Shown one piece after another: positions 28,113 through 36,800 of a stretch of DNA of 64,000 nucleotides; the stretch's first letter is position 1; every line of letters begins with the position of its first letter. The notes beneath the pieces were generated by a model. The model made no database searches. It was not told where the DNA came from and was given only the letters and a program-made list of their open reading frames with translations. The stretch spans positions 72,083-136,082 of the forward strand of contig CALAYS010000077.1 of assembly GCA_937895515.1 (NCBI GenBank). The letters run 5' to 3'. A program made the position numbers and the translations under genes. The DNA comes from an uncultured bacterium. Its GTDB lineage: Bacteria > Patescibacteriota > Minisyncoccia > Phycocordibacterales > UBA9973.

Positions 28113-29400
28113 TACACAGTTCAGCTATCATACGTCCATTATCAATTATTTGGTTATCCGTAATAGTTTCCCTGGTGTGTATCTTGCATTTATCATTTAT
28201 AGCAGTAATCACATTGGCAATAGCTTGATTAGGAAATCTGTTTATGCCAAATTGTGTGCTGAATATGTTATTTAGATATCCAAGAGTATCATCACTATTG
28301 TCCCCGGAATTTCTTCTATATCTATAGGGATAAATAACAGATATCTGTTCAAATATATTAGATGTTTCAGTAAGCTGTGAATTTCTAGCCGTATTGTCAA
28401 AATTATTAATTCTTAAGTTCGCATACGGCAAAGTATTTTGTACAGAAATATTCTTACCAGTAACAAACTTTGTTAATGCATAATGCACCTTGCCATCGGC
28501 AAAAATATTATTAACAAGATTCGCAGTCACTGTAGCAGACATATCATTTGCATTAAATAGCTGTTCTGGATTATTAATAGCCAAATCAGCATCTGCACAA
28601 TTTTCTAACTTAACAAATTCATTATCATATATTTCATCAGGGTTTCTGGCATAATATGAATATGGATTAGAAGTAAATATATCTGGCCTAGAAAGATGAT
28701 AATACGAAGTAGAAACTTGGCCGTTATATAAATTATTACCAGCATCTACAACGACATATGCTCGACCTCCATTTTGCTGAGAACAAAGATGTGCAGCAGA
28801 ATGTATAATTCTTCTACTAATAGCATTGTCAACAAAATTAAAAACCAGCGCAAATTCACTCTTAGTCCTTCCCGTGCCACCACTTTGGGAAACATATTCA
28901 AAAGGAGAAATTTTATTTATATCTACAAACTTATCACGAAGAACAGCAGGATATGCCTCAATAATATTTGAATGAGAAACATATTTATCAATATATCCAA
29001 TTTCTACACAGTCTGGAAACAGAACAGAATATCTATTTGCAAGTACCTTTGCTTTATTCTCGCCAATATCTCTTTCAATAAAATTTTGACGTATAATATT
29101 CTTATAAGAAACAGTATCACCATCACAAAATAATACGCTAAGTTTATCACCAAGCTTTTGCTTTTGTGCAGCATCACGCAATATCTTACCAAGTTTAGGA
29201 ATAAACCATCCACCAGTACCACCACATCCATTAATAACAATATGTGTTATATGATTAGGAATAACATCAATACCACTATTAATATACATGTTAGGATTAA
29301 AGATAGATTTTTCTACAACTTCATGCAAAGCAGCATTAAAGTTAGAAGCATTTGAAACTATAGATTTAGCTAATTCAATAGCATTATTAATTTCAGTCAT
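28030..29400 (-). CDS. E1-like ThiF/PRTRC-family adenylyltransferase
   Basis: 456 aa. The nucleotide-binding loop is GCGGTGG (58-64), followed by the acidic strand LFCDGDTVSYKN and R-Q-N-F, then ENKA, as in E1/ThiF/MoeB enzymes. A crossover region NFVDN and Cys268 in ENCADADLA match the position of the catalytic cysteine of PRTRC ThiF proteins. It should adenylate and thioester-link the small beta-grasp protein at 32852-33058. The start shares one base with the JAMM gene's stop (TAATG). Confidence 0.88.
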   Translation of the reverse strand: MTEINNAIELAKSIVSNASNFNAALHEVVEKSIFNPNMYINSGIDVIPNHITHIVINGCGGTGGWFIPKLGKILRDAAQKQKLGDKLSVLFCDGDTVSYKNIIRQNFIERDIGENKAKVLANRYSVLFPDCVEIGYIDKYVSHSNIIEAYPAVLRDKFVDINKISPFEYVSQSGGTGRTKSEFALVFNFVDNAISRRIIHSAAHLCSQQNGGRAYVVVDAGNNLYNGQVSTSYYHLSRPDIFTSNPYSYYARNPDEIYDNEFVKLENCADADLAINNPEQLFNANDMSATVTANLVNNIFADGKVHYALTKFVTGKNISVQNTLPYANLRINNFDNTARNSQLTETSNIFEQISVIYPYRYRRNSGDNSDDTLGYLNNIFSTQFGINRFPNQAIANVITAINDKCKIHTRETITDNQIIDNGRMIAELCNDFERFNKYVEKYVEEAAKAEELSKAA

Positions 29401-30512
29401 TATACAAGTCCATTCATATGCTCAATCAATTCATGGAATTCATTAACTGTAGCATAATTAACAATATCATTTAGAACATACTTCAAGAAATCAACATCAA
29501 GTTGATCACATGAATTTATCATATCAAAAAATTGAGATACTAAAAGCCTATTGGAGCTGCCTTCACATATGTTGCCATTTACATCATCCAGCCACGATGT
29601 CATAACAGTTACAAAATCATCAACACCTTCTTTGTACTCAGGAGAAGCCCAGGTTTGCACATTTATGGGAGAATCAAATTCAATTGTGTTCTCATACATA
29701 GACGTAAGATATGCATCATAGTCACCATAAATATCGCCAAACATGCGCACAGAAGCATCATTGCTAGGAACATAGGGCTTAACGATATTTGGCTTCACAT
29801 TTGTATTACCTGCAACATAAACTGGCCTAGCAGGAGGAGCATAAATAACACGAGGTTTTTCTTTAACTCTCAATACAGCTTCATGTCCAACACTATATGT
29901 CTTATCAGATTCTTTATCAAAGACATCATCAAAAGACATTGTAACAAATTTTTGATTACAACCAGCTCTCCATGCCATAGAAACATTACCAAGAACATTT
30001 CCAATAACACCAAAAAGTTTGGTACTAACTTCATCAGCAGTATCTGTGCCAGAGAATCCAGCACCAAAATTTGCATGCGAATGTATATCCATCACATGAA
30101 CTAAATTAGCATCAATGAATGGTCCATTCTTTCTATCATAGGTAATACTTGCACCAGCAACTTCCTGAGAGGGCACATACAATACATAGTCTTTCTTTTC
30201 AAGATCCCAAAACACACCAACATAGACTTCACTCTTGATGTTGTTATAAATGTCTCTAAAAAATCTAAGAACCTCTCTATAAATACCAACAGGCGGCTTA
30301 GGTAAAGCAAACACAAAGGATGGGGAGCAGACTTCCTTTAGATAAGGAATTGTTATTGGCGCTATACAATGAACAAATTCGCCAACATGTGTCTTTCTCT
30401 TTTCCCAGATGCCATTATGATACATGGCAGTACAAAATTTTTTATCAGATGTAAGATCTTCTATCTTACATTCACCTTGATTGCCGAAAAGGGCAAAAGC
30501 TGCGTTAACCAT
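29400..30512 (-). CDS. JAMM/Mov34 metalloprotease (PRTRC protein A-like)
   Basis: 370 aa. The zinc motif H144-S-H146-x7-S154-x2-D157 is complete in MDIHSHANFGAGFSGTD, with an upstream Glu near residue 95. In E1/E2-linked operons these enzymes process or remove the ubiquitin-like protein. The N-terminal ~130 aa are typical PRTRC-A filler; the C-terminal 150 aa (after PARPVYVAGN) are not recognised. One-base overlaps on both sides bind it to the E1 and E2 genes. Confidence 0.85.
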   Translation of the reverse strand: MVNAAFALFGNQGECKIEDLTSDKKFCTAMYHNGIWEKRKTHVGEFVHCIAPITIPYLKEVCSPSFVFALPKPPVGIYREVLRFFRDIYNNIKSEVYVGVFWDLEKKDYVLYVPSQEVAGASITYDRKNGPFIDANLVHVMDIHSHANFGAGFSGTDTADEVSTKLFGVIGNVLGNVSMAWRAGCNQKFVTMSFDDVFDKESDKTYSVGHEAVLRVKEKPRVIYAPPARPVYVAGNTNVKPNIVKPYVPSNDASVRMFGDIYGDYDAYLTSMYENTIEFDSPINVQTWASPEYKEGVDDFVTVMTSWLDDVNGNICEGSSNRLLVSQFFDMINSCDQLDVDFLKYVLNDIVNYATVNEFHELIEHMNGLV

Positions 30513-31240
30513 TAAAACTTACCTTCAGTAAAATCAACAATTATACTTGCTATACTAATATCTTTTTTATTCAAAGCATCCATAGGGAAAACTTTATTGA
30601 CTTGAAGATATTTACAAATACGTTGCATCTGTTCATCATTTCTGTCAAATTCAATATTATCATTTTTGAAATGATTCATATTTACATTGGCCTGTAAATG
30701 ATCATTAAACCCAAGACTCATATATAGATTAAATATACTGCCATAACCAGAAGAATCACCATCAATGATATTCTGAAGAGTATTTGCACCACTGCCCCAA
30801 CAAATACTTGCTGAACCATACGATTCGGAGTAATTATTAAAACACCAAGAATACAACAGCATATCTACAGAAAATGGAGTTAGCGGATCAACAATATAAG
30901 CATGAGACTTAATAAGTTGTTTTGTATTGCCATTGGTGGCAATCTTTACAACAAAAATTGTTCTTGGGCAGAATACTTCCTTATACACATGTTCTCTATA
31001 TTTGATAGATCTATACATAGATGGATATTCAAAAATATAAAGTTCAGAATTGCTAGACCTAATAATCTTTCTGCAATTTATTGGAAGAATTGGAGTTTCA
31101 AAGCTAGAAAATGATGAACCAAATGTAGCTAAAAAATGCTGCAATGATGTCATCTTATCGAGCTTAACATTTTTAAAATCAGATGTTAGGTTAACAGCTC
31201 CATCTGAACGAACTGCAATATTAAAAAGAGCATTAGACAT
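30512..31240 (-). CDS. E2-like protein (PRTRC protein B-like)
   Basis: 242 aa. Cys147 in SASICWGSGANT lies after a hydrophobic beta-sheet region with PSMYRS and SWCFNNYSES, at the place of the E2-type catalytic cysteine in PRTRC-B proteins. The assignment relies on this motif plus the invariant neighbourhood of JAMM and E1 genes. The upstream gene overlaps by 8 nt. Confidence 0.7.
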   Translation of the reverse strand: MSNALFNIAVRSDGAVNLTSDFKNVKLDKMTSLQHFLATFGSSFSSFETPILPINCRKIIRSSNSELYIFEYPSMYRSIKYREHVYKEVFCPRTIFVVKIATNGNTKQLIKSHAYIVDPLTPFSVDMLLYSWCFNNYSESYGSASICWGSGANTLQNIIDGDSSGYGSIFNLYMSLGFNDHLQANVNMNHFKNDNIEFDRNDEQMQRICKYLQVNKVFPMDALNKKDISIASIIVDFTEGKF

Positions 31241-32516
31241 TTTGTATTTCTTTTTTGGAAAATAATTGAAGCAATCTTGTATTTAAACTATCGACAGCTG
31301 TATTAAAATTATCAGAGGATAAGTAGGCTATTTGCTTAAAAGCAAAATTAAATTCACCTTTTAAATAAAGATTAACACGCTTATAGTCGTCTATATTGGT
31401 AAATAAAATATATCCAATTTTGTTATTATTAAATTTTATTTTAACAATTCTAATAAAAGGAGAATATCCATAGTTATAAGCATCTTGATATCTACGAATA
31501 TTACCAAGCCTTGAATTCAGAGATAACATAACTCTAGTATTAGCATGAGCATTATTCTTATAGGAGATATTATCTAATTTAGTAGGAATATTTTCATTAT
31601 TTATAAACGATCTATGAGCTTCAGTAATATTGGCAGACATTTCATTATTATAAAAATTAGCAATATCTAAATATTGATATGATAATGCAACAACAGAATT
31701 ATCATCACTCAAGGGAGTAGGTGGAGTCTGTGCACCATCTATATTAAAAGCAACTGACGAACCAATAACACTATTGTTATTGTTATTGTTATTGATATTA
31801 TCATTAAATAAACCAGATGCATTATCTACATAATAATCCACGTTATTAAATACATATTGATTACCAGAACTTCTAATTACAAAATTATCAGCAGGATTGC
31901 CAGCTATACGAAGACAAGTAGATGCATTGGAAATATCAGAAAGAGTAATAAAATATTTTGCAAGATATCTTTCTATTTCAGCTTCGGAATCAAAATAAGC
32001 AACAGAAATACTATCTGGATTATTATTAAATCTATTTACAAGACCAGATGCAGCATAATTATTTTGATATACAGATCTAAACAACTCAGCAGATGTTACG
32101 TTAGCACCAAATATTAGCGACAAATAAAATGATTTTATATATCTTTCATTAAAGTCATGAATATATTCAGCTTTTGGCTGTAAAAAGTTAACTCTAGTAA
32201 CAAAATTAGAATTAAATTGTGAATAAGTAGGCAAGGAACTCATCTGATTACGATTCTTAATACGAGAAGAATTGTTAAAAGACACATGAAGATCTAGGAG
32301 ATCAACAAAAGCATCATCTGTATTTTCCAGAATCAATGTATCGAATTTAGAAAATATATGCTTAGACGCTTGATTAACAAGCTTTGCTGTTTTTGTATAT
32401 ATATCAGCTTTTGAATTAATATCTGGAGCAATATTTCTAGAACTTAATCCATTGCCATTAATATACTTAGCAACAAAAAAGAAAGACATAAAGTCTTTTA
32501 AATATGCGTAACTCAT
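31233..32516 (-). CDS. Large unknown protein of the ubiquitin-like cassette, 427 aa
   Basis: Not recognised. Asn/Ser-rich, with an asparagine tract (NDNINNNNNNNS) encoded by a (TTG/TTA)-type microsatellite at 31772-31797. N-terminal SYAYLKDFMSFFFVAKYI is hydrophobic. Occupies the operon position between Ubl-side genes and E2; overlaps its neighbours by 8 and 1 nt. It could be the conjugation target or a scaffold, but nothing in the sequence shows this. Confidence 0.7.
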   Translation of the reverse strand: MSYAYLKDFMSFFFVAKYINGNGLSSRNIAPDINSKADIYTKTAKLVNQASKHIFSKFDTLILENTDDAFVDLLDLHVSFNNSSRIKNRNQMSSLPTYSQFNSNFVTRVNFLQPKAEYIHDFNERYIKSFYLSLIFGANVTSAELFRSVYQNNYAASGLVNRFNNNPDSISVAYFDSEAEIERYLAKYFITLSDISNASTCLRIAGNPADNFVIRSSGNQYVFNNVDYYVDNASGLFNDNINNNNNNNSVIGSSVAFNIDGAQTPPTPLSDDNSVVALSYQYLDIANFYNNEMSANITEAHRSFINNENIPTKLDNISYKNNAHANTRVMLSLNSRLGNIRRYQDAYNYGYSPFIRIVKIKFNNNKIGYILFTNIDDYKRVNLYLKGEFNFAFKQIAYLSSDNFNTAVDSLNTRLLQLFSKKEIQNV

Positions 32517-32803
32517 TATAGAAAATTATCCGAAGTTTGCTGTGACCTGAGAGAGGAGATATATTTTTGCACAGTAGGAATAAAAAGGATGGAGGTTTTG
32601 CAGGAAGCATCAAAATTAGTAAGAGCTGTAATAATTGCATCAATATTTAATGCATGATACTGAGCTTCTTTTTCTGCAGTGAGAAAGGTAGAGTATTTCG
32701 CAGAAGAAATCATTTGTATAAAATCACTAACTTCTTTGGGAATATCTGTTGATGGAATCCTGTTTAAGCATGCCATCAATGAATCAAATAAATTATCTGT
32801 CAT
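32516..32803 (-). CDS. Hypothetical small protein, 95 aa
   Basis: Starts MTDNLFDSLMACLNRIPSTD; helical with no motif recognised. Its start lies ten bases after a strong terminator hairpin, so it may open a new, more weakly expressed transcript that runs into the E2-JAMM-E1-RT genes. It shares one base with the next gene. Confidence 0.65.
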   Translation of the reverse strand: MTDNLFDSLMACLNRIPSTDIPKEVSDFIQMISSAKYSTFLTAEKEAQYHALNIDAIITALTNFDASCKTSILFIPTVQKYISSLRSQQTSDNFL

Positions 32804-32810
32804 AATAAAT

Positions 32811-32834
32811 AAAAGCGGGAATTTCTTCCCGCTT
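32811..32834 (-). terminator. Rho-independent terminator after the ubiquitin-like gene
   Basis: A 9-bp stem AAGCGGGAA/TTCCCGCTT with a four-base loop is followed on the minus strand by TTTTATTTATT. Placed 18 nt past the stop of the ubiquitin-like gene, it would end most transcripts there. Confidence 0.8.
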
Positions 32835-32851
32835 CCTTAAAGGGTGGAAAC

Positions 32852-33058
32852 TTAAGCAAAAGCCAAAGCTTTCTTTCCTTCCTTCAGGGTAATACGCATA
32901 ACGTCATTACCATCACCATCACTAGTAATAGTAAATTCAGCATCTGCAAGCTCCTTATAGGTGCCACGTAGAGTGCTTAGAATTACTTCAGGAGTTAGAG
33001 ATCCGTCAACAGTGGTGTCGATTTCTGTGCCATAGATAACACGAGTAGAATTTGCCAT
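32852..33058 (-). CDS. Small beta-grasp ubiquitin-like protein (PRTRC protein C-like)
   Basis: 68 aa. The pattern RVIYGTEIDTTVDGSLTPEVIL (strand-strand-helix), then KELADAEFTI and DVMRITLKEGKKA, follows the PRTRC-C/ubiquitin-like layout of two strands, a helix starting L-T-P-E, and two further strands. It ends ALAFA, without a Gly-Gly tail, so activation by E1 would need processing or it may be a non-conjugated scaffold. The ribosome site GAAGG is strong and a terminator follows, which suggests high expression relative to E1/E2. Confidence 0.65.
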   Translation of the reverse strand: MANSTRVIYGTEIDTTVDGSLTPEVILSTLRGTYKELADAEFTITSDGDGNDVMRITLKEGKKALAFA

Positions 33059-33085
33059 TTAAAAATTACCTTCTTTGTTTACTTA

Positions 33086-33382
33086 TTAAATTGAAAAAAC
33101 AACATTAGATTTGCCGTTGATAACAACAACAATTTCTAGTGATTCAAGATCTTCGATGTCGAAAAGATCAACATTGTCTTGAACCGGTGCTGTATTGATT
33201 TGTCCTGCAGCCACATTACCAACAAGAGCTGCAAGAGCAGCAAGAGCCAAATTGGCTACTGTAGTTGGATTTTGTGCATTATTTACAGGGGTCTTTGGTG
33301 CAGCTTCGCGTTCTGCAACAGCCTTTCTAGAAAGACCAGCAAGAGCGCTAAGTGCGTTTAGTTTATCCAATGAACTAGTCAT
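33086..33382 (-). CDS. Hypothetical protein, 98 aa, alanine-rich centre
   Basis: Start MTSSLDKLNALSALAG, preceded by GAAGGTAATTT. The centre NLALAALAALVGNVAAGQ is a helix; the C-terminus LFDIEDLESLEIVVVINGKSN is acidic and beta-rich. Not recognised. Sits directly upstream of the ubiquitin-like gene with the same ribosome-site sequence. Confidence 0.7.
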   Translation of the reverse strand: MTSSLDKLNALSALAGLSRKAVAEREAAPKTPVNNAQNPTTVANLALAALAALVGNVAAGQINTAPVQDNVDLFDIEDLESLEIVVVINGKSNVVFSI

Positions 33383-33396
33383 TAAAATTACCTTCA

Positions 33397-33852
33397 TTAA
33401 AACCAATTATGTATAAGAGGAATCGCAGCTCTTAGCATAATGCCAAGTGCATACCCTTCTTCTCTTGAAATTGGAATGCTTATATTTTGTTTTGCGCCAT
33501 CTTTGGCTGATTGTGCAACCGACAAAAACCATCCTTTGTCGCCGTTTAATTTAAGCTCAATAGACTTAGTAGTATCATTAAATTGATGAAACAACTTAGC
33601 TTCTCCACCTGCATCTATAGCATAAATCAATTGTGTCAAATCATTAACACCAAGCTTTACGGTTACCTTTAGCTCTTCCCAAGCAAAAATCCTAACACCA
33701 TTTCTTTCTTCCTTGAAAGGTGCCATTTGCAAAATAATGCATCCAATTTTAAATTTATCTTCAATAGCTTCCGGCTTTTGAAGTTGCATGCGCAAGGCAG
33801 ATTTCCCTTTGAATATGGAAAATTGACTTGGCATAATATTTTTATCCGTCAT
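33397..33852 (-). CDS. Hypothetical protein, 151 aa
   Basis: Begins MTDKNIMPSQFSIFKGKSAL and contains LQMAPFKEERNGVRIFAWEE and LNGDKGWFLSVAQSAKDG, a beta-rich pattern resembling small single-strand nucleic-acid binding proteins, though no signature is conclusive. Placed between the SpoVG-like gene and the ubiquitin-like cassette. Confidence 0.65.
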   Translation of the reverse strand: MTDKNIMPSQFSIFKGKSALRMQLQKPEAIEDKFKIGCIILQMAPFKEERNGVRIFAWEELKVTVKLGVNDLTQLIYAIDAGGEAKLFHQFNDTTKSIELKLNGDKGWFLSVAQSAKDGAKQNISIPISREEGYALGIMLRAAIPLIHNWF

Positions 33853-33867
33853 TTGCGACCCACTGTT

Positions 33868-34242
33868 TTACCAGGGAGCAGCTCCTGGAACACCGCTTCC
33901 TGGTGTTTTCGGAGGCATACGTCTGGCTGAATTCCCAGGAGCACCAGATGCTTGAGAGGGATTGGGAGAGGCATTTTGGTCGTCTCCATTGATCTTATCC
34001 TTGATCATTTTGACCATTACGTCATTTGCATCTTTATTAACAAATGATACTATCTCTTTCCATTCCCCATTAGCTTCCTGCTTGCTAGGAAGAGAAATAA
34101 AAAACCCATTTTCATTCTTATCTGTTCTGATAACTCTGAAAGAAGTTTTTAAGATACCACTTGTAACGTATCCACCACCAAGATCGGTTTCCCGAGCACC
34201 TTGTTTAGGCGGAAAATATTGCACAGAAATATTCTGAGTCAT
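33868..34242 (-). CDS. SpoVG-like nucleic-acid-binding protein
   Basis: 124 aa. The core FRVIRTDKNENGFFISLPSK...GEWKEIVSFVNKD matches the SpoVG pattern R-V-I-x-G-x-x-G-x-F-(V/I)-x-(M/L)-P-S-K. The C-terminal 40 residues (NASPNPSQASGAPGN) are a flexible Pro/Ser/Gly tail like that of SSB proteins. It may coat DNA or RNA. The neighbouring small genes share its regulatory style. Confidence 0.7.
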   Translation of the reverse strand: MTQNISVQYFPPKQGARETDLGGGYVTSGILKTSFRVIRTDKNENGFFISLPSKQEANGEWKEIVSFVNKDANDVMVKMIKDKINGDDQNASPNPSQASGAPGNSARRMPPKTPGSGVPGAAPW

Positions 34243-34257
34243 TTTTGCCCTTTTGTT

Positions 34258-34632
34258 TTACAATGCAAAAGCTTGACGAGCATCAGTTGCGCCGTCAGGA
34301 TTTGCTACGATATTATGAGTTACACGAGCTGCAATAACACCTGTATGTCCACAATCTGCTAAGAATTGTGAAAGGATAGCATTATTAACTTCTCTTGTTC
34401 CCACAACTCTTGTGATGCGTGGAACAATTTTTTGCACACCAAATTCTTCATAGGAAATCCACTTATGCACTTGTACAGTGTTTGAGCGAATATTTCCATC
34501 TTGATTAATGCAAGTGTGTTTAATGAGACCGATTTGCTTGGAAGTTCTATTAACGGCAACAACGACATAGTCGTGACCACGAGAACCATTCCAAATCTTT
34601 ACAACAGAGCCATTAGCTATGGGCATTGTCAT
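34258..34632 (-). CDS. Hypothetical protein, 124 aa
   Basis: Starts MTMPIANGSVVKIWNGSRGHD, preceded by GAAGGTAATTT. A beta-rich N-terminus (DYVVVAVNRTSKQIGLIKH) is followed by a helical C-terminus. Not recognised. Confidence 0.65.
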   Translation of the reverse strand: MTMPIANGSVVKIWNGSRGHDYVVVAVNRTSKQIGLIKHTCINQDGNIRSNTVQVHKWISYEEFGVQKIVPRITRVVGTREVNNAILSQFLADCGHTGVIAARVTHNIVANPDGATDARQAFAL

Positions 34633-34634
34633 AC

Positions 34635-35306
34635 TTAAATTACCTTCTGGTTTTTACTGTCTATACGCAATTTAATAATTTCAAATTTTGATAAAGGCTT
34701 GCCAGTCCTTAGAGAAATTATTTGTGAAGATTTCTTTTTACGCAGCTCATAAATAGAATAGCTGTGTTCATCTAAATCTGTTTTATAATTAGACACATGA
34801 GTGTGCTCACGTTTCCAATAATTTTTATCTGGCATATCGAAAAATGTATCAGCGCCTTCAACCACCGTATTAACAATAGTTAAAATAACCTTATCTGCAT
34901 AAGGATAAAACAAATCATAAATTTGCTTTCCACCAATAATACATATTTCTTTTTCGTTAGGATAAAGTTCCTTAAAGCTATCTAAAAATTCCTTAACATC
35001 AGAAACCATTGCTAAAAATGGTATATTATTACTACCATATTTTTCTTTAAAAGCATCCATTTTTTCCTGCATACAAACCAATGTACTTTCCTGAGAAGAA
35101 AAGACAAACATAGGTCTATGCTGAAGAAGAAACGGTAAAGATACAAAGGTATTTTTGCCACACACAACAGGTTTATTTAATGTATATTGTCTAAAATGTT
35201 TAAGTTCGCTTGGCAGTTTCCAAGGCAATTGATTATCTTTTCCAATAGCAAAATTCGTGTCACATGCAACAATAATAGTAATTATAGGATCCATCTTTTT
35301 ATCCAT
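34635..35306 (-). CDS. folA: Dihydrofolate reductase
   Basis: 223 aa, longer than the usual 160-190. IIVACDTNFAIGKDNQLPWKLPSELKHF is the N-terminal strand and Met20-type loop with L-P-W. The NADPH-binding GKNTFVSLP and IIGGKQIYDLFYPYAD motifs follow. It regenerates tetrahydrofolate for the phage ThyA two genes upstream. Several N-terminal Met codons are possible; the last 30 residues (LSKFEIIKLRIDSK) extend past the usual end. Confidence 0.93.
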   Translation of the reverse strand: MDKKMDPIITIIVACDTNFAIGKDNQLPWKLPSELKHFRQYTLNKPVVCGKNTFVSLPFLLQHRPMFVFSSQESTLVCMQEKMDAFKEKYGSNNIPFLAMVSDVKEFLDSFKELYPNEKEICIIGGKQIYDLFYPYADKVILTIVNTVVEGADTFFDMPDKNYWKREHTHVSNYKTDLDEHSYSIYELRKKKSSQIISLRTGKPLSKFEIIKLRIDSKNQKVI

Positions 35307-35315
35307 AAATTAAGC

Positions 35316-35846
35316 TTATTTTAGGCAAACACTTTTTGCGCTAACAAACTTAACGTCACTATTCTTAATATGTAGAATAGTTTTTTTGCTGAAAGGCTTA
35401 ATAGTGTCACTGTAAACAGTTACGCTATACCCAAGTTTAACAAGTGAATTAATAGCATTGATGAAGACACCATTAATATCAATACCACAGATATGAATAT
35501 CATAATCTTGTGGACGCAAAATAAAGTCTATTTGATTTCCATCAAACAGCATATTATCGCCAGAATAATCTTTGATAGTCATTTCGTTATTGACATGTAT
35601 AAACTGATCAGTACAAAGCTTAACATTGATAATTTTTGTAGCTGGAATAATTTTTTCCACATTAACAATATTATTAGTATCTGCAGGATTATTAACAGAC
35701 ACATATGCGCCCAAGCTAGCACCAGAATTCTTTAGTATGTCTAAAATCTTAGCATACAGTTCTGGACCATTATTAATAAGCCTTGGAGAATCTTTATGGC
35801 AGTATCCATCTGCTATACCAAAAGTAATTAAAGCTACTTTTTTCAT
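35316..35846 (-). CDS. Isochorismatase/nicotinamidase-fold protein
   Basis: About 176 aa from MKKVALITFGIADGY, with TTAGGA upstream; a longer frame reaches 35873. The late motif HICGIDINGVFINAINSLVK mirrors the C-G-(I/V)-x(2-3)-x-C-V-x-x-T-A-x-D-A segment of isochorismatase hydrolases, but the catalytic Cys position appears replaced (NGVF). It may be an inactive or repurposed member. Its place between DHFR and ThyA, in a phage with an NAD salvage enzyme, is suggestive only. Confidence 0.5.
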   Translation of the reverse strand: MKKVALITFGIADGYCHKDSPRLINNGPELYAKILDILKNSGASLGAYVSVNNPADTNNIVNVEKIIPATKIINVKLCTDQFIHVNNEMTIKDYSGDNMLFDGNQIDFILRPQDYDIHICGIDINGVFINAINSLVKLGYSVTVYSDTIKPFSKKTILHIKNSDVKFVSAKSVCLK

Positions 35847-35888
35847 AAGATATTTATTTCCTAAATAGGACAAATTTAAAAAGAATAA

Positions 35889-36800
35889 TTAGACTGAAAC
35901 ATCAAAAGAAATTGGAGGATGAGATTTATATCCAACAACTTCAAAGTCATCTATTTTATAGTCAAAAATAGATTCAACATTTTTGTTTATTTTCAAAAAA
36001 GGAAGAGGCAAAGGATCTCTTCGCATCATCAATTTAGCACCATCTATGTGGTTATTATAAACATGAGCATCTCCAATAATATGATGATACATGCCAGGCA
36101 TATATCCGCATTGATCAGCAAGCATCATTGTAAGAGCAGCGTAACCAACCATATTAAAAGGAGTACCAAGACACAGATCTTGTGATCTGCAATAAAGTTG
36201 ACAACTTAATTTTTTATCAGGGGCATTTTCAATACCACCATCTAGGCCAATAGCCTTTTGATACGCGCTCCATCTTATCTTGTCATCAGTAGTAACCGGC
36301 GATACATAAAATTGCGCCATCATATGACAAGGAGCTAAACTCATTTTACCTTGAGCAACATTATCATGTGGAGATAATTTTTCATTAGGTATATATGACC
36401 AGTTCCATGCACTAATAATATGTCTTCTGCTATTTGGATTATTCTTTAATCCATCAACAAGAATAGCTATCTGATCTATTTCGCCATCTTCAGTGGGCCA
36501 ATGTCTCCATTGCTTACCATAAATTGGTCCAAGATCGCCATCTGCTAAACACCATTCATCCCAAATAGTAACGCCTTCTTTATTAAGATCATTATTATTA
36601 GATGAACCAGTAAGCATCCACAAAATCTCTTTTATGGAAAATTTATAATAGGTAGTTTTAGAAGTAACCATTGGAAAACCATCAAGTAAATTGTGAGTTA
36701 TTTTCTCACCAAATAAACCTACAGTTCCTGTTCCAGTTCTGTCACCACGGGCTTCACCGTAAACCAAAACTCTATTAATAAGTCTTAAGTATTCTCTCAT
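35889..36800 (-). CDS. thyA: Thymidylate synthase
   Basis: 303 aa. Signature pieces are RGDRTGTGTVGLFG (dUMP phosphate contact), the catalytic cysteine in LAPCHMMAQFYV, and LGTPFNMVGYAALTMMLA followed by GDAHVYNNH. It makes dTMP from dUMP, coupled to the DHFR encoded downstream. The start overlaps the following small gene's end by 4 nt. Confidence 0.97.
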   Translation of the reverse strand: MREYLRLINRVLVYGEARGDRTGTGTVGLFGEKITHNLLDGFPMVTSKTTYYKFSIKEILWMLTGSSNNNDLNKEGVTIWDEWCLADGDLGPIYGKQWRHWPTEDGEIDQIAILVDGLKNNPNSRRHIISAWNWSYIPNEKLSPHDNVAQGKMSLAPCHMMAQFYVSPVTTDDKIRWSAYQKAIGLDGGIENAPDKKLSCQLYCRSQDLCLGTPFNMVGYAALTMMLADQCGYMPGMYHHIIGDAHVYNNHIDGAKLMMRRDPLPLPFLKINKNVESIFDYKIDDFEVVGYKSHPPISFDVSV

